62,543 nucleotides of DNA from Ruminococcus flavefaciens (lineage in GTDB: Bacteria; Bacillota; Clostridia; Oscillospirales; Ruminococcaceae), in contig CACWHY010000024.1 in NCBI GenBank assembly GCA_902760805.1, positions 1 to 62,543 of the forward strand, in the 5' to 3' direction. Within the stretch, counting starts at the first letter, position 1. Each line of letters begins with the position of its first letter. Below the pieces are notes generated by a model. It made no database searches and had not been told where the DNA came from. It saw nothing but the letters and a program-made list of their open reading frames with translations. The translations under genes and the position numbers were made by a program. Below, piece by piece: positions 1-9,205 of this stretch.

Positions 1-67
1 GGAAACTGTGGCAAAAGCAGCGTAACAATCAAAAACAAAAATTATGTTCGCTTTAAAAACAGTCCTC

Positions 68-99
68 GGTCGCAGGTTCGAGTCCCGTCACAAGCTCCA
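68..99 (+). other. tRNA 3'-end-like fragment (T-arm plus acceptor end with CCA)
   Basis: The stretch holds a T-loop-like TTCGAGT, a 3' acceptor-like strand CACAAGC, a discriminator T and CCA, as in the 3' half of a tRNA. The 67 bases in front of it show no D-arm or matching 5' acceptor strand (GCTTGTG), and the T-stem pairs imperfectly. It therefore looks like a partial or decayed tRNA, or the tRNA-derived side of an attachment site. A related fragment lies at 61,903-61,933. Confidence 0.5.
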
Positions 100-151
100 G
101 CGCCGAGCGGGCGCACGCAGATGCGGTTCAGTTTATCTGAGCCGCATTTTT
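97..151 (+). repeat. 55-bp tRNA-downstream repeat, left inverted copy
   Basis: Starting at the CCA of the tRNA-like fragment, 55 bases match the sequence that follows tRNA-His on the minus strand (24,154 down to 24,100) with 2 differences. The two differences leave the terminator hairpin paired in both copies. The copies are inverted relative to each other and bracket about 24 kb. Confidence 0.85.
122..151 (+). terminator. Intrinsic terminator after the tRNA-like fragment
   Basis: GCGGTTCAG and CTGAGCCGC form a nine-pair stem with a TTTAT loop, followed by ATTTTTAT. It lies inside the 55-bp repeat shared with tRNA-His. Confidence 0.75.
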
Positions 152-199
152 ATTTTCCGTAAATAAAGTCGTATCTATATTGTAAACACATACACAAAG

Positions 200-236
200 A
201 AACCGTTTAGGATCATCCCTAAGCGGTTTTTTGTTT
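200..236 (+). terminator. Intrinsic terminator (AAACCG...CGGTTT type)
   Basis: AAACCGTTTAGG pairs with CCTAAGCGGTTT, followed by TTTTGTTTT. The same hairpin type follows the degenerate tRNA end at 61,939, which links the two window edges. The rest of 236-410 holds no gene that I can support; it is AT-rich. Confidence 0.75.
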
Positions 237-467
237 TACTAGATCAATTACCGAACGAGTAGTCTGATCCTCCACGCTATATCCAGGTCTGTAATTCATA
301 GATTATTTATTACCTCTAAGATACTATTAGTTAAACATCGGCTCATATATGATCAGAATACAGTATCTGTTTGATCATTCTGCATCGAATATTTGATGTT
401 AAAATATTGACTCGAAGTAGTTAATTATCACAAAATTACCCAATGTACATCGCTCGGCTGGATCGAG

Positions 468-1490
468 TTGTTTGATACTCACATCAACTATCCCGTAGTT
501 CAGGGAAATGATGATCTGGAATATCTCAATAAGGATATTTATGGCAACTCCACTCTGACAGGTTCCATCTACCTTTCAGCAGGAAACAGCGCCGGATTTG
601 ATGACTGGTACAATATTATTTACGGCCACCATATGGAAAATGGCGCTATGTTCGGTGATATAGACAAATATCTGGATAAAGATTATTTCGACACTCACAA
701 GTCAGGTGTCCTCCAGACAGTGGACGGCACATACGACATAAAGGTATTTGCCTGTATATCGACTGATTCTTATAATGGAACAGTTTATAATACAGATTCC
801 GGAGCGGAAGAGCTTTATCCCGAACTTAAAGAGTATATAAACGAGCACGCCTTAAATGTTTCGTCGATCCCTGAGGATATCGATAGTATCATCGCACTTT
901 CGACCTGTACAGATGCTGTCACTAATGGAAGGATAGTGCTTTTCGCAAGGGTTGAGCCTCATGATGCTTCTAACGATACGTTTGCTGACTACTCGGGAAC
1001 GAAAACCGGCATTTCCACAGGCAATACCGTTACGAAGATGATGAAAGCTGTAGGACATTATTCAAATAGCGACCATTGGGCTTTCCTGAATCTTGTCTCG
1101 CTTATCCTTACATTGCTTACGTTTCTGCCGCTTTTCTCTCTGCGTAAGAAATACAGGCAGCTTGGCTATGCACGGCGCAAGTCAAAGGAGCTAAAGGATC
1201 AGAAAGATAATGACAGCCACATAAAAGAAATATATGATGACCTCAGGGGCTTTGTCCGTAAGATGCGGGCAGGCATAGTCATCGAGATGCTGATAGCAGC
1301 CGCAGCCGTACTGATATTCATTTTCACAGAGGATATGTCCAAGCGGCTGGTATTGAGAGACAAATATACATGGCTCATGATAGCTATAGAAGCGCTGGCT
1401 TTGGCAGCAGATCTTATCTGCTTCCGATATAGGGGAATAAGGCCTGAAGAAAACATATCAAAGGAGCCTGACAAAGAATTGGGGAAATAA
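468..1490 (+). CDS. Class B sortase, 5'-truncated, with C-terminal membrane segments
   Basis: A transpeptidase-type sortase that would join pilin or adhesin subunits or anchor them to the wall. The catalytic set is visible: His in YGHHM (near residue 55), Cys in STCTD (near 147) and Arg in GRIVLFARV. Three hydrophobic segments follow (about 205-225, 265-285 and 300-315). The frame is open only from 411, where a stop at 408-410 closes it. The usual sortase B words GWIEL lie upstream of the TTG used here, so the real protein began earlier. No ATG, ribosome site or N-terminal anchor is present. The gene has lost its 5' end, probably in whatever event placed the tRNA-like sequence at the left edge. 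It may be inactive. It sits 37 bases before the adhesin. Confidence 0.75.
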   Translation: MFDTHINYPVVQGNDDLEYLNKDIYGNSTLTGSIYLSAGNSAGFDDWYNIIYGHHMENGAMFGDIDKYLDKDYFDTHKSGVLQTVDGTYDIKVFACISTDSYNGTVYNTDSGAEELYPELKEYINEHALNVSSIPEDIDSIIALSTCTDAVTNGRIVLFARVEPHDASNDTFADYSGTKTGISTGNTVTKMMKAVGHYSNSDHWAFLNLVSLILTLLTFLPLFSLRKKYRQLGYARRKSKELKDQKDNDSHIKEIYDDLRGFVRKMRAGIVIEMLIAAAAVLIFIFTEDMSKRLVLRDKYTWLMIAIEALALAADLICFRYRGIRPEENISKEPDKELGK

Positions 1491-1526
1491 ACAAGTATTG
1501 ATCTTTCGGCAAAGGGGGTGAGCGGA

Positions 1527-4500
1527 TTGAGATCACGATCGTCATACAAAATAATACTTTCAAAGGCAGTTGTATACCTGTTAAGCATTGCAATGCTGCT
1601 GGCAAATGTACCTCTTGAGACTATGCTCGCAGAAGCGGCTGCCTCAGCGCCTGAGATCTCAGCCGCCGCCGATACGCTGGAATATCAAAGCATCAGCGCT
1701 TATCCCGGCGAGGACCATACAGAAAAAGTTGCTCTTGACGGAATGATGCCGGCAGAGTCGGATCTGGTGGTAAACCGAACAGGCGATACGGTCTCGAATG
1801 AGACACTCTGCGCCTACGATATATCCATTTTGAACAATGGCAAGGAGTTTCAGCCTAATTCAGCCAATCCCATAACTGTATCCATAACAAATAACGCTAT
1901 CGGAGAAGCAAGGGCTGCTGACAGATCTATCGGTCTGTGGCACATCGGCGGTGATGGCTCTGTTACTGAGATCAAGGATTTCGACGTCAGAGGCAATACT
2001 ATTTGCTTCAGTGCCTCGGGATTTTCGGTGTACATCGTGTCATCCGACGGCGAGCCGCCGCTCTGCACCTACGAATTCTATATGCTTGATAAGAATGGGA
2101 CTCCTCAGAAATACTATTTCTCCTCAAGCAACGGAGAAAAAATATGGCGTCAGACAGTACAGAACGGAGAAAAGCTCTCGATCCCACAACTGCCATCCAT
2201 AGCAGACAGCTCTACCTCTACATTCATGGGCTGGTATGTATATGAAAACGGCTCTCTTTCATCCCAGCCGCTGGATTTCGATGCTCTCCCTCCCGTGACT
2301 GAGACAAAAACAGTTCAGCTGAGAGCAGTATTCGCACAATGTGCATACGTTATCTTCCACGAGCAGTTCAACGGAACGAATAACTCATGGCCCATAGCCG
2401 CCACAAGACGAGGCGAGCTGTCGGGAGGCAGTACGAATATAAAAATAGATGATGTCACCGTCACTTATGATGACAGTTCAGCCGAAGGCGAGGAACAGCA
2501 GAATAGATCCCCGCAGATGATCTTCCGAGGCTGGTCAAAGAAAAAGGTCACCGAGCCGGGAAGAACAACAGATGATAACGGTGATCCTATCTTTCTTGAG
2601 CCCGATACTATATCTATCTCAAGCAACACGGATCTGTATCCGGTGTTCTCCAATATTCGCTGGCTGACCTTCGTGTCAGGACAAACAGGTACAGGTGCTA
2701 CTTACGTTCCGCCTAAGTATTATTATGTTGATGAGGGAGCCGACGACCTCCCCGGAAAGGACACTGTCAAGAGGACTGGTTATGTATTCGACGGCTGGTT
2801 CACAGCCGAAGAAGGCGGTACAAGGATAACCGACGAAAACGGAAATATCGTTGCTCCCGTAGGCACGATCGCAGGCACTGATCTTGAGATCACCGAAGAA
2901 AACGGTCACAAGAAGCTGATCGTGAAAGAGGATACTACTATCTACGGCCGATGGCTTGAGTCGAACGCTTCTTATACCGTAGTTATCTGGCGGCAGAAGG
3001 ACGATGTTGACGCTGAAGCGAACGGACCAGAAGATTATGACTATGCAGAGAGCTTCACTGTTAATTCAACCACAGGTTCAGTTATCAGTCAGCCAGCTGC
3101 CAAGTACAGGAATAAAGCAGGTACGACAGGCTATGAAGGATTCCATTATTCCCACTGCGATACTAATGTGACCGTTAAAGGTGACGGCACATCAGTGCTC
3201 AACGTTCACTACAACAGAAATATCCATACCTTTACATTTCGTTATAATGGCAGCACTGTTAAAACGATCACAGAAATATACGGAGCTAATCTTGTAAAGT
3301 ATTTCCCTATTATTGGAGACGATAACAGATCATATAACGGATATGACTGGACTGCAACGAATAGTCAGGTCTACAGTTTTCCAATGGCAACAATTGAGAA
3401 GATGCCTGATGCGAATGTTATATTCGACGGAAGTAAGCGCGGAACAAGTAAGACCATTTATTATTACGCAGAGATCAATCCCGATCTTCCGTATATGTAT
3501 ACCGGAACGACTCGTACTTTTAATGGAAAAACTTACGAGCTATACAAAACGGTAAATCATAATTTTAATTATCTGACATATAATGAAGAATTCCATCCTA
3601 TTGAGGGCTATACAAGAAGCCCCAGCAATGCAGACCCAGCATTCGGTACCAATAATCGGGCCAACATAGGTTCTAGAAACATAAACTATCTCTATTATGA
3701 TCGAGATGAATCTAAGATAGAATTCAGAAACTCAATAGATGCAACTGGTGCGTCAAGTGATACCCTCATTGAGAACAAGATGGTCAAGTATAGCGAACGT
3801 GTATCTGACTATTTGATCGATCCCCCTGCCCCCCCTACCGGATATCAATTCAAAGGCTGGTACGCTGACGCTGCTTGCAAAATTAAAATTTTCTTTTCTG
3901 AGCCATCATACGACGATATACATTATATTGATGAGAACGGTATTGAAAAAGAGATACAGTATCAGGTATTTGACAGAATGCCGGCACACAATATAAAGCT
4001 TTACGCCGGCTGGGAGCCCAAATGGTACCGCATCGAGATCGACCCAAACGGAGGCGTTCTTGGCGACGGCCAGTCAACATGGTTCTGGAAGATATACCAG
4101 AGCGATGAAGTTCGTGAGTATTCTACTGTTACCAGAAACTATATCGAGGATCCCAAAGGTACATATTTCTACCATGTACTTGACAGAGCTGCCTACGGGC
4201 TGGGCGATGATTGGGAGGCAAGAGAGGACAGTATCAACGACAGATCCACATACTACTCCTCCGACCTCGATAATGCTGTAAACTATACCAGATACAAATA
4301 TATGCCGGGTGCATACCGATATGCAGGCTGGTATGAAGTGGACCCCGTGACAGGTGAGGAAACACTGTTCAAGTTCGGAACTCTTGTTACAGGAGATCTG
4401 AAGCTGAAGCTCCACTGGAAGCAAGTCGGAACATACTACATCAACTACGACCCGCATGATGGTACTCTCGATAATAACGACAATAACGAGGATACCTTCA

Positions 4501-5123
4501 GGACACTTGACGATTCAGATTACACCGATCACTCCAGTATAGTAGTGACCAGAACGGCAATTGCGCCAGCGGGCTATAACTTCATAGGATGGACGATCAG
4601 AAATGATCCGTCCGGAAGGGTATACTATCCCGGACAGGCATTCGAGTTCAACTCTGTTTACACCAATGAAGTCATAGATACCAACGGCAACAAAAAATAC
4701 ACGATATTCCTCGATGCGGTATATCGTAAGATAGAAACAGCCTCTATCATCTATGACGCCAACGGCGGCGAGATAGATACAGGTACGGTTGATTTCGGCG
4801 AGTCACTTTTAGACCTTGATCCCGAGGATATGCAGCCGAAGACAAGCTGCGATGGCTCTCAGGCGATCATTTCAAGTCTTTATGACAACTCACCGATCAG
4901 ACTCAGCAGCGGCGCAGGTTTCAGCTATGGGGACTATGTATTCTGCGGCTGGAACACCGAGCCTGACGGAAGCGGCAGATCATTCGATCCTGATGCGATA
5001 AGCGCAGATCCTGCTCTTCAGCCCTATGTTGATTCCGAAGAGCCCGTTACGCTTTATGCGATGTGGAAGATAAAGGTATACTTTGACAAGAACAAGGATG
5101 CCGCAGCTTGGGGAAGCGGCTGA
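1527..5123 (+). CDS. Large InlB-repeat surface adhesin, N-terminal part (ends at in-frame TGA)
   Basis: An exported surface protein, about 1,198 residues to the stop. A signal peptide (hydrophobic run, then LAEAAASA) is followed by many Listeria-Bacteroides/InlB B-type repeats marked by words such as FDGWF, YAGWY, FIGWT and FCGWN. The likely start is TTG at 1,527, spaced from AGGGGGTGA; GTG at 1,518 lies inside that ribosome site. The stop at 5,121-5,123 is a single TGA. The same frame stays open for 74 more codons and runs into the next entry, which carries the wall-sorting signal. The two entries are therefore one gene of about 2,000 codons broken by a nonsense codon or read through. Without readthrough this part would be secreted unanchored. 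Confidence 0.75.
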   Translation: MRSRSSYKIILSKAVVYLLSIAMLLANVPLETMLAEAAASAPEISAAADTLEYQSISAYPGEDHTEKVALDGMMPAESDLVVNRTGDTVSNETLCAYDISILNNGKEFQPNSANPITVSITNNAIGEARAADRSIGLWHIGGDGSVTEIKDFDVRGNTICFSASGFSVYIVSSDGEPPLCTYEFYMLDKNGTPQKYYFSSSNGEKIWRQTVQNGEKLSIPQLPSIADSSTSTFMGWYVYENGSLSSQPLDFDALPPVTETKTVQLRAVFAQCAYVIFHEQFNGTNNSWPIAATRRGELSGGSTNIKIDDVTVTYDDSSAEGEEQQNRSPQMIFRGWSKKKVTEPGRTTDDNGDPIFLEPDTISISSNTDLYPVFSNIRWLTFVSGQTGTGATYVPPKYYYVDEGADDLPGKDTVKRTGYVFDGWFTAEEGGTRITDENGNIVAPVGTIAGTDLEITEENGHKKLIVKEDTTIYGRWLESNASYTVVIWRQKDDVDAEANGPEDYDYAESFTVNSTTGSVISQPAAKYRNKAGTTGYEGFHYSHCDTNVTVKGDGTSVLNVHYNRNIHTFTFRYNGSTVKTITEIYGANLVKYFPIIGDDNRSYNGYDWTATNSQVYSFPMATIEKMPDANVIFDGSKRGTSKTIYYYAEINPDLPYMYTGTTRTFNGKTYELYKTVNHNFNYLTYNEEFHPIEGYTRSPSNADPAFGTNNRANIGSRNINYLYYDRDESKIEFRNSIDATGASSDTLIENKMVKYSERVSDYLIDPPAPPTGYQFKGWYADAACKIKIFFSEPSYDDIHYIDENGIEKEIQYQVFDRMPAHNIKLYAGWEPKWYRIEIDPNGGVLGDGQSTWFWKIYQSDEVREYSTVTRNYIEDPKGTYFYHVLDRAAYGLGDDWEAREDSINDRSTYYSSDLDNAVNYTRYKYMPGAYRYAGWYEVDPVTGEETLFKFGTLVTGDLKLKLHWKQVGTYYINYDPHDGTLDNNDNNEDTFRTLDDSDYTDHSSIVVTRTAIAPAGYNFIGWTIRNDPSGRVYYPGQAFEFNSVYTNEVIDTNGNKKYTIFLDAVYRKIETASIIYDANGGEIDTGTVDFGESLLDLDPEDMQPKTSCDGSQAIISSLYDNSPIRLSSGAGFSYGDYVFCGWNTEPDGSGRSFDPDAISADPALQPYVDSEEPVTLYAMWKIKVYFDKNKDAAAWGSG

Positions 5124-7535
5124 AACAGTCCCAAGTATAAATACGATAATGCTAAGAAGCAGTATTATACCGAGATCCTGCTTAATTCTAAGCTGGAAGC
5201 TCCTGAGGGTGTTCCTTACATAGCTGACCCCGATCAATTAGAACAGGGTGAAGCAAACACCTTCCGTTATTGGAGCCTTGGACGATACACCGATAACGAA
5301 AGCAACGCTCCGCCGTATGATTTCGGACAGCCTGTAACAGGTGAAATGACATTGTACGGTTTCTGGACAGGTGAACTTGAGGTCCCGATACACGCAGTTG
5401 ACGCTTCCGAAAGCGAGCTCTCGATAAGAGACAGCGATTGGCTGAGAGAAGGCAAAGAAGTTGCAGCTATCGGAAACGAAGAGGTATCTTTCCAAAGCAG
5501 AGCTGACGCTGATGTGTATGTAGATGCACATGACGGCAATGACAGAAACTACAGTTATGCCTTTGCCTGTGTGTGTGACAAGAACGCAGCACCGGCGGAT
5601 CTAACCGATGATAAGAAGATAGATCACCTTTATTATAATGTTGCAGAAATGAGCGTATGGGTGCATTACAGCAACGGCGATGATAAGCCTCTGAAGGAGG
5701 ATGAGGAGGTCTATCTGATCTATTACAGGGATCCCGAAACGGTCCCCATAGGCTATAAGGATATGGCTTCTTCAGGTGCTTTGACAGATACAGAAGATGT
5801 CAGCAGTCAGGCTCCAGTCGAAGCGGAGATCTATCAGACGACGTACATAATGTCAGACGATGTCACAAAACCGCTTGAATGGGCGGATAAGGACGCAGGC
5901 ACCTACTACTACTCCTTTGCAATAGGTGATCCTAATGCGGCCGATGCCTCAGAGCTGCACTTCATAACTCAGGCAAGTAACTCTGACGGATCTCGTCCTG
6001 ATCTGAGAGTCAAGAATACATGGCGAGGCTATAAGTATTCACTTGACGGAGGCGAAAACTGGAACGATGCAGGCTATGATATACAGCTCTACGTTGTTTA
6101 CTATCCCTCACAACCGACTATCCTGACGCTCAAAGAGAAGGCCATAGGTCTTCCGGAGGATATGGACAGGGAGTTTACTTATACAGTTAACATTACTGAA
6201 ACTAAAACGACACAGGTAATCAGGAGGTATTACACAAAAAGTGGAAATAATTATACCTATATCAACGGAAGCGATGTTCCTCGTGACAATCCAACAACCG
6301 GAACACCAAGCCAAATCGGTGAGATTGTAACGTATGACCTGTCTGACGGAATGTCAGAATCAATCACGCTATTCCATTCGGAAGTATTTGAGCCACAAGG
6401 CAATTATATTCGTCAAGGATATTTCGGAAGTACTTATTACAGAGATGAAAAGAAAACAACCACCACCCAAACAATAACAATAGTCCAGGAATTTGATCCG
6501 AAATACGACACGGAAGTGTCTGAGGATAACGGCTCACACAGCGGACTGACCTACACATATACCACTGATGGTGTTGTCAAAGAGGTGGAAGTGAAATACA
6601 CAAACAGCCGAGAGCCCTATCTCAAGGAGCTGCATACAGCCATCGCTCAGTCAGGCGTATTCACTGCCGCAGATAATATCAGGACCAGCGATGACAGCGT
6701 ATATGCTAAAGGTATGGATCTCGAAGAGACCTGGGATCTGGCAGAAATATCCGCAGCGGATATGCTTACTGCGGACGCAAGGGACAAATATGTGTTTGCA
6801 GGTATCATTGCCGGTAAACCTGATGAAGACGGAAACATAGAACTGAGCTATGACGGTATTGAAAAGCTCTGTTACAATGTTACAGATCCTACTGTGGACA
6901 ATATCTACGATTTCTTCCTCGATGACGACGTTGAAAAGCTGCTGGAGGATAACGAGATATATTTCCTCTACTTCAGAAAGCCGGAGATAGTCTATGTGAA
7001 AGAGGCTGCTGACGGAACTCTAACCCAGATCAACGAGCCATTTTACAGAGGAGGGACAGTCCTTGAAACTCTGAACGGCAGGCCGCTGACACAGAATGCT
7101 ATGTTGGATGTGACTACCGGAAGTGATCTTGTGATAAGCAACGGCACGGGAAACGGACTTTACCGTGTGCCGCCTGACCTCGATGGAAAGTCTCAGAATT
7201 CACTGGAATATGTAAAGATAGGTGCAGGAGCAGCAGGAGCAGAAAACAGCTCCCAGCTCGATATGGTATCTGGGGATCTTGAACTCAGACTTGGAGTGAA
7301 CGATCATCAGATCATGTACAGACTTACCGCAGACGGTGAGTGGCAGGTGTTCTCAGGAGATCCCACAGTGTACATAATCTACCATGAAGAAGAACCAATG
7401 CCGGCACCTACAGGAGTAAATGATAACACTGCCCCATATCTGATGATAACGGCAGTGATATTGATAGCAGGAGCCATCCTGCTGCTCATACGCAAAAGGA
7501 AGGAGGGGATGGAAAATGAAACCGATCCGCTCTGA
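5124..7535 (+). CDS. Adhesin C-terminal part with sortase sorting signal
   Basis: In-frame continuation of the adhesin after the TGA at 5,121. The first in-frame ATG is at 5,346, without a convincing ribosome site or signal peptide, so independent translation would give a useless cytoplasmic protein. It contains repeated surface modules and ends with a PTGV-type sorting motif (near 7,411), a hydrophobic span, then RKRKEG, the layout of a sortase substrate. Paired with the sortases and pilin it would be a tip or ancillary pilus protein. Stops at 7,533-7,535, 39 bases before the next ORF. Whether the split is real, a sequencing error or regulated readthrough cannot be decided here. Confidence 0.7.
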   Translation, partial: NSPKYKYDNAKKQYYTEILLNSKLEAPEGVPYIADPDQLEQGEANTFRYWSLGRYTDNESNAPPYDFGQPVTGEMTLYGFWTGELEVPIHAVDASESELSIRDSDWLREGKEVAAIGNEEVSFQSRADADVYVDAHDGNDRNYSYAFACVCDKNAAPADLTDDKKIDHLYYNVAEMSVWVHYSNGDDKPLKEDEEVYLIYYRDPETVPIGYKDMASSGALTDTEDVSSQAPVEAEIYQTTYIMSDDVTKPLEWADKDAGTYYYSFAIGDPNAADASELHFITQASNSDGSRPDLRVKNTWRGYKYSLDGGENWNDAGYDIQLYVVYYPSQPTILTLKEKAIGLPEDMDREFTYTVNITETKTTQVIRRYYTKSGNNYTYINGSDVPRDNPTTGTPSQIGEIVTYDLSDGMSESITLFHSEVFEPQGNYIRQGYFGSTYYRDEKKTTTTQTITIVQEFDPKYDTEVSEDNGSHSGLTYTYTTDGVVKEVEVKYTNSREPYLKELHTAIAQSGVFTAADNIRTSDDSVYAKGMDLEETWDLAEISAADMLTADARDKYVFAGIIAGKPDEDGNIELSYDGIEKLCYNVTDPTVDNIYDFFLDDDVEKLLEDNEIYFLYFRKPEIVYVKEAADGTLTQINEPFYRGGTVLETLNGRPLTQNAMLDVTTGSDLVISNGTGNGLYRVPPDLDGKSQNSLEYVKIGAGAAGAENSSQLDMVSGDLELRLGVNDHQIMYRLTADGEWQVFSGDPTVYIIYHEEEPMPAPTGVNDNTAPYLMITAVILIAGAILLLIRKRKEGMENETDPL

Positions 7536-7631
7536 CCGCTATAAAGAACCTAACCGCTCAAGGGGTGAGCCTCCATGAACGGCTCTGAACAACGAATACA
7601 AACACTTTTATCTATGAAAGGAAATGAGATC

Positions 7632-9098
7632 ATGAAAAAGACTATGATAAAAAGAATGCTTTCCGCAGCATCATCAGTTATTATGACATCCGTTATAGCT
7701 GCATCAGCTTTCAGTGCTTCCGCAGCTACTACACCCAACAGCGGCAATGACGCAGCTGTCATCCACTCTATTACCCCTGCAAATTCTACAAGCTTCACAG
7801 TGACTAAGGACATTATCCTGTTCAACGTAGACGGCTCGAAAATTTATGAGCCTAATGTACATTACACATACAGTATTGCAGGCGCAACTGTCAACGGCGG
7901 TACAACTGTAAAGGGTCTTACCCTTGAGACCACAGATCCCGCAGACGAGACCGTAACAGTTGCAGTCCGCAGCGGCAGCTTAGCTTCCAGTGTTGTTACT
8001 ATCCAGGGCGCTAATGGCTTAGGTGTTGCGGGTGACGCAGGTGAGACTGCAACTCTCGTATTCGGCGATGATAATGGCCATAACAGCAAAACCACTAAGG
8101 AAGACGCTACCATCACCACAACCAACGAAAATACGGCTGAGAGAGCTCTCACTGTAAACATCGATGCCACCAAGTTCCCTGCTGATTCTCCTGCCGGTAT
8201 TTACCGCTATGTTATCACCGATACTACAACTCCGGCTACTCTGACAGCAGCAGGTATCGAAAGAAACGCAAATTATGATACAGCAAGATATCTTGACGTA
8301 TATACCAAGTACGGCAATGACGGCAAGCTTCAGGTATACGGCTACGTTCTGTTAAAGAGCACCAGCGGCGGTGCCGATACAAGCCTTGTGTATGACACAG
8401 CAGCTAAAGAGACCACTAAGGTAACAGGCTTTGATACAGAGTCTGAGACAGGCACTACAGGTGAGTATAACAAGGGAACACCTATCTCCGATGAGTACCA
8501 CACATATAATGTTGAGGTCAAAAAGGAAGTTGAAGGCTCACTTGCTGATCCTAAGCGTGAGTTCCCCTTCCAGATAGACCTGAGCAATAATATAATAAAA
8601 TCACAGGATGAGTTCTATTGCACACAGACCGGCGTCGACAATGAGGAAAAAGGAACTCTTTCAACGTCCGGCAACTGGACATTCGGTACAGCAGGCGCAA
8701 CATCTGCCCTCAACCTCAAAAACGGCGAATCTATCCTTATCACAGGACTTCCTACCGGCACAAAGATCAAAGTTACTGAGTTCAACAGTGCTCCCGATAC
8801 ATACACCGTTTCCGCAAAGAATACAGCTGGTAATCCCATTACTCTCAAGTGCGGCGAAAAAACAGGTGATTCTCTCGCAGTAGCACCTTCTAATACTGCT
8901 GAAATGAACGATACATTTGATGTTGCTAATACATCAACACTCGATACTATCACATTCAAGAATACACTGAAGGACATCTCTGTAACAGGTGTAGCATTCG
9001 CAGCAGCACCTTTCGCACTGATCCTGTTAGCAGGCGCATTCTTCTTCGGATTGTTCATGAAGAACAGAAAGAGAAATGAGAGCGATAACGTGATCTGA
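7632..9098 (+). CDS. Major pilin / shaft protein with sorting signal
   Basis: Exported pilin-like protein of 488 residues. ATG at 7,632 follows AAGGAAATGAG and begins a clean signal peptide (MKKTMIKRML ... SASA); upstream in-frame ATGs lack this. The N-terminal half resembles the Spy0128/FctA isopeptide pilin domain, and a second Cna-B-like module (YNVEVKKEVEG ... FPFQID) follows. The C terminus has VTGV, a hydrophobic span and KNRKRN, a sortase sorting signal. Lies between the adhesin and the complete class B sortase, so it is probably the polymerised backbone. Pilus role is inference from domains and context. Confidence 0.75.
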   Translation: MKKTMIKRMLSAASSVIMTSVIAASAFSASAATTPNSGNDAAVIHSITPANSTSFTVTKDIILFNVDGSKIYEPNVHYTYSIAGATVNGGTTVKGLTLETTDPADETVTVAVRSGSLASSVVTIQGANGLGVAGDAGETATLVFGDDNGHNSKTTKEDATITTTNENTAERALTVNIDATKFPADSPAGIYRYVITDTTTPATLTAAGIERNANYDTARYLDVYTKYGNDGKLQVYGYVLLKSTSGGADTSLVYDTAAKETTKVTGFDTESETGTTGEYNKGTPISDEYHTYNVEVKKEVEGSLADPKREFPFQIDLSNNIIKSQDEFYCTQTGVDNEEKGTLSTSGNWTFGTAGATSALNLKNGESILITGLPTGTKIKVTEFNSAPDTYTVSAKNTAGNPITLKCGEKTGDSLAVAPSNTAEMNDTFDVANTSTLDTITFKNTLKDISVTGVAFAAAPFALILLAGAFFFGLFMKNRKRNESDNVI

Positions 9099-9128
9099 CA
9101 CAAATAGAAGAATATGACCGCTGAGGTC

Positions 9129-9205
9129 AAAGTCTCCTCCTTGCATAAAGCTTCGCTATGTGGTATAATAATGCTGCATACGTTGGGCAGGGAGGAGACT
9201 TTTTT
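9129..9205 (+). promoter_or_regulatory. Inverted repeat burying the sortase ribosome site, with internal promoter
   Basis: AAAGTCTCCTCC (9,129-9,140) is a perfect reverse complement of GGAGGAGACTTT (9,191-9,202), which contains the ribosome site of the next gene and is followed by Ts. A promoter (TTGCAT 9,141-9,146, 17-base spacer, TATAAT 9,164-9,169) lies in the loop. Transcripts from upstream can form the stem and either terminate or hide the ribosome site. Transcripts from the internal promoter carry only the right arm. Confidence 0.65.

Noticed and set aside
5121-5123. Selenocysteine at the adhesin TGA
   Set aside because: Surface adhesins are not selenoproteins, the flanking sequence suggests Trp, and I see no convincing SECIS-type hairpin immediately downstream.
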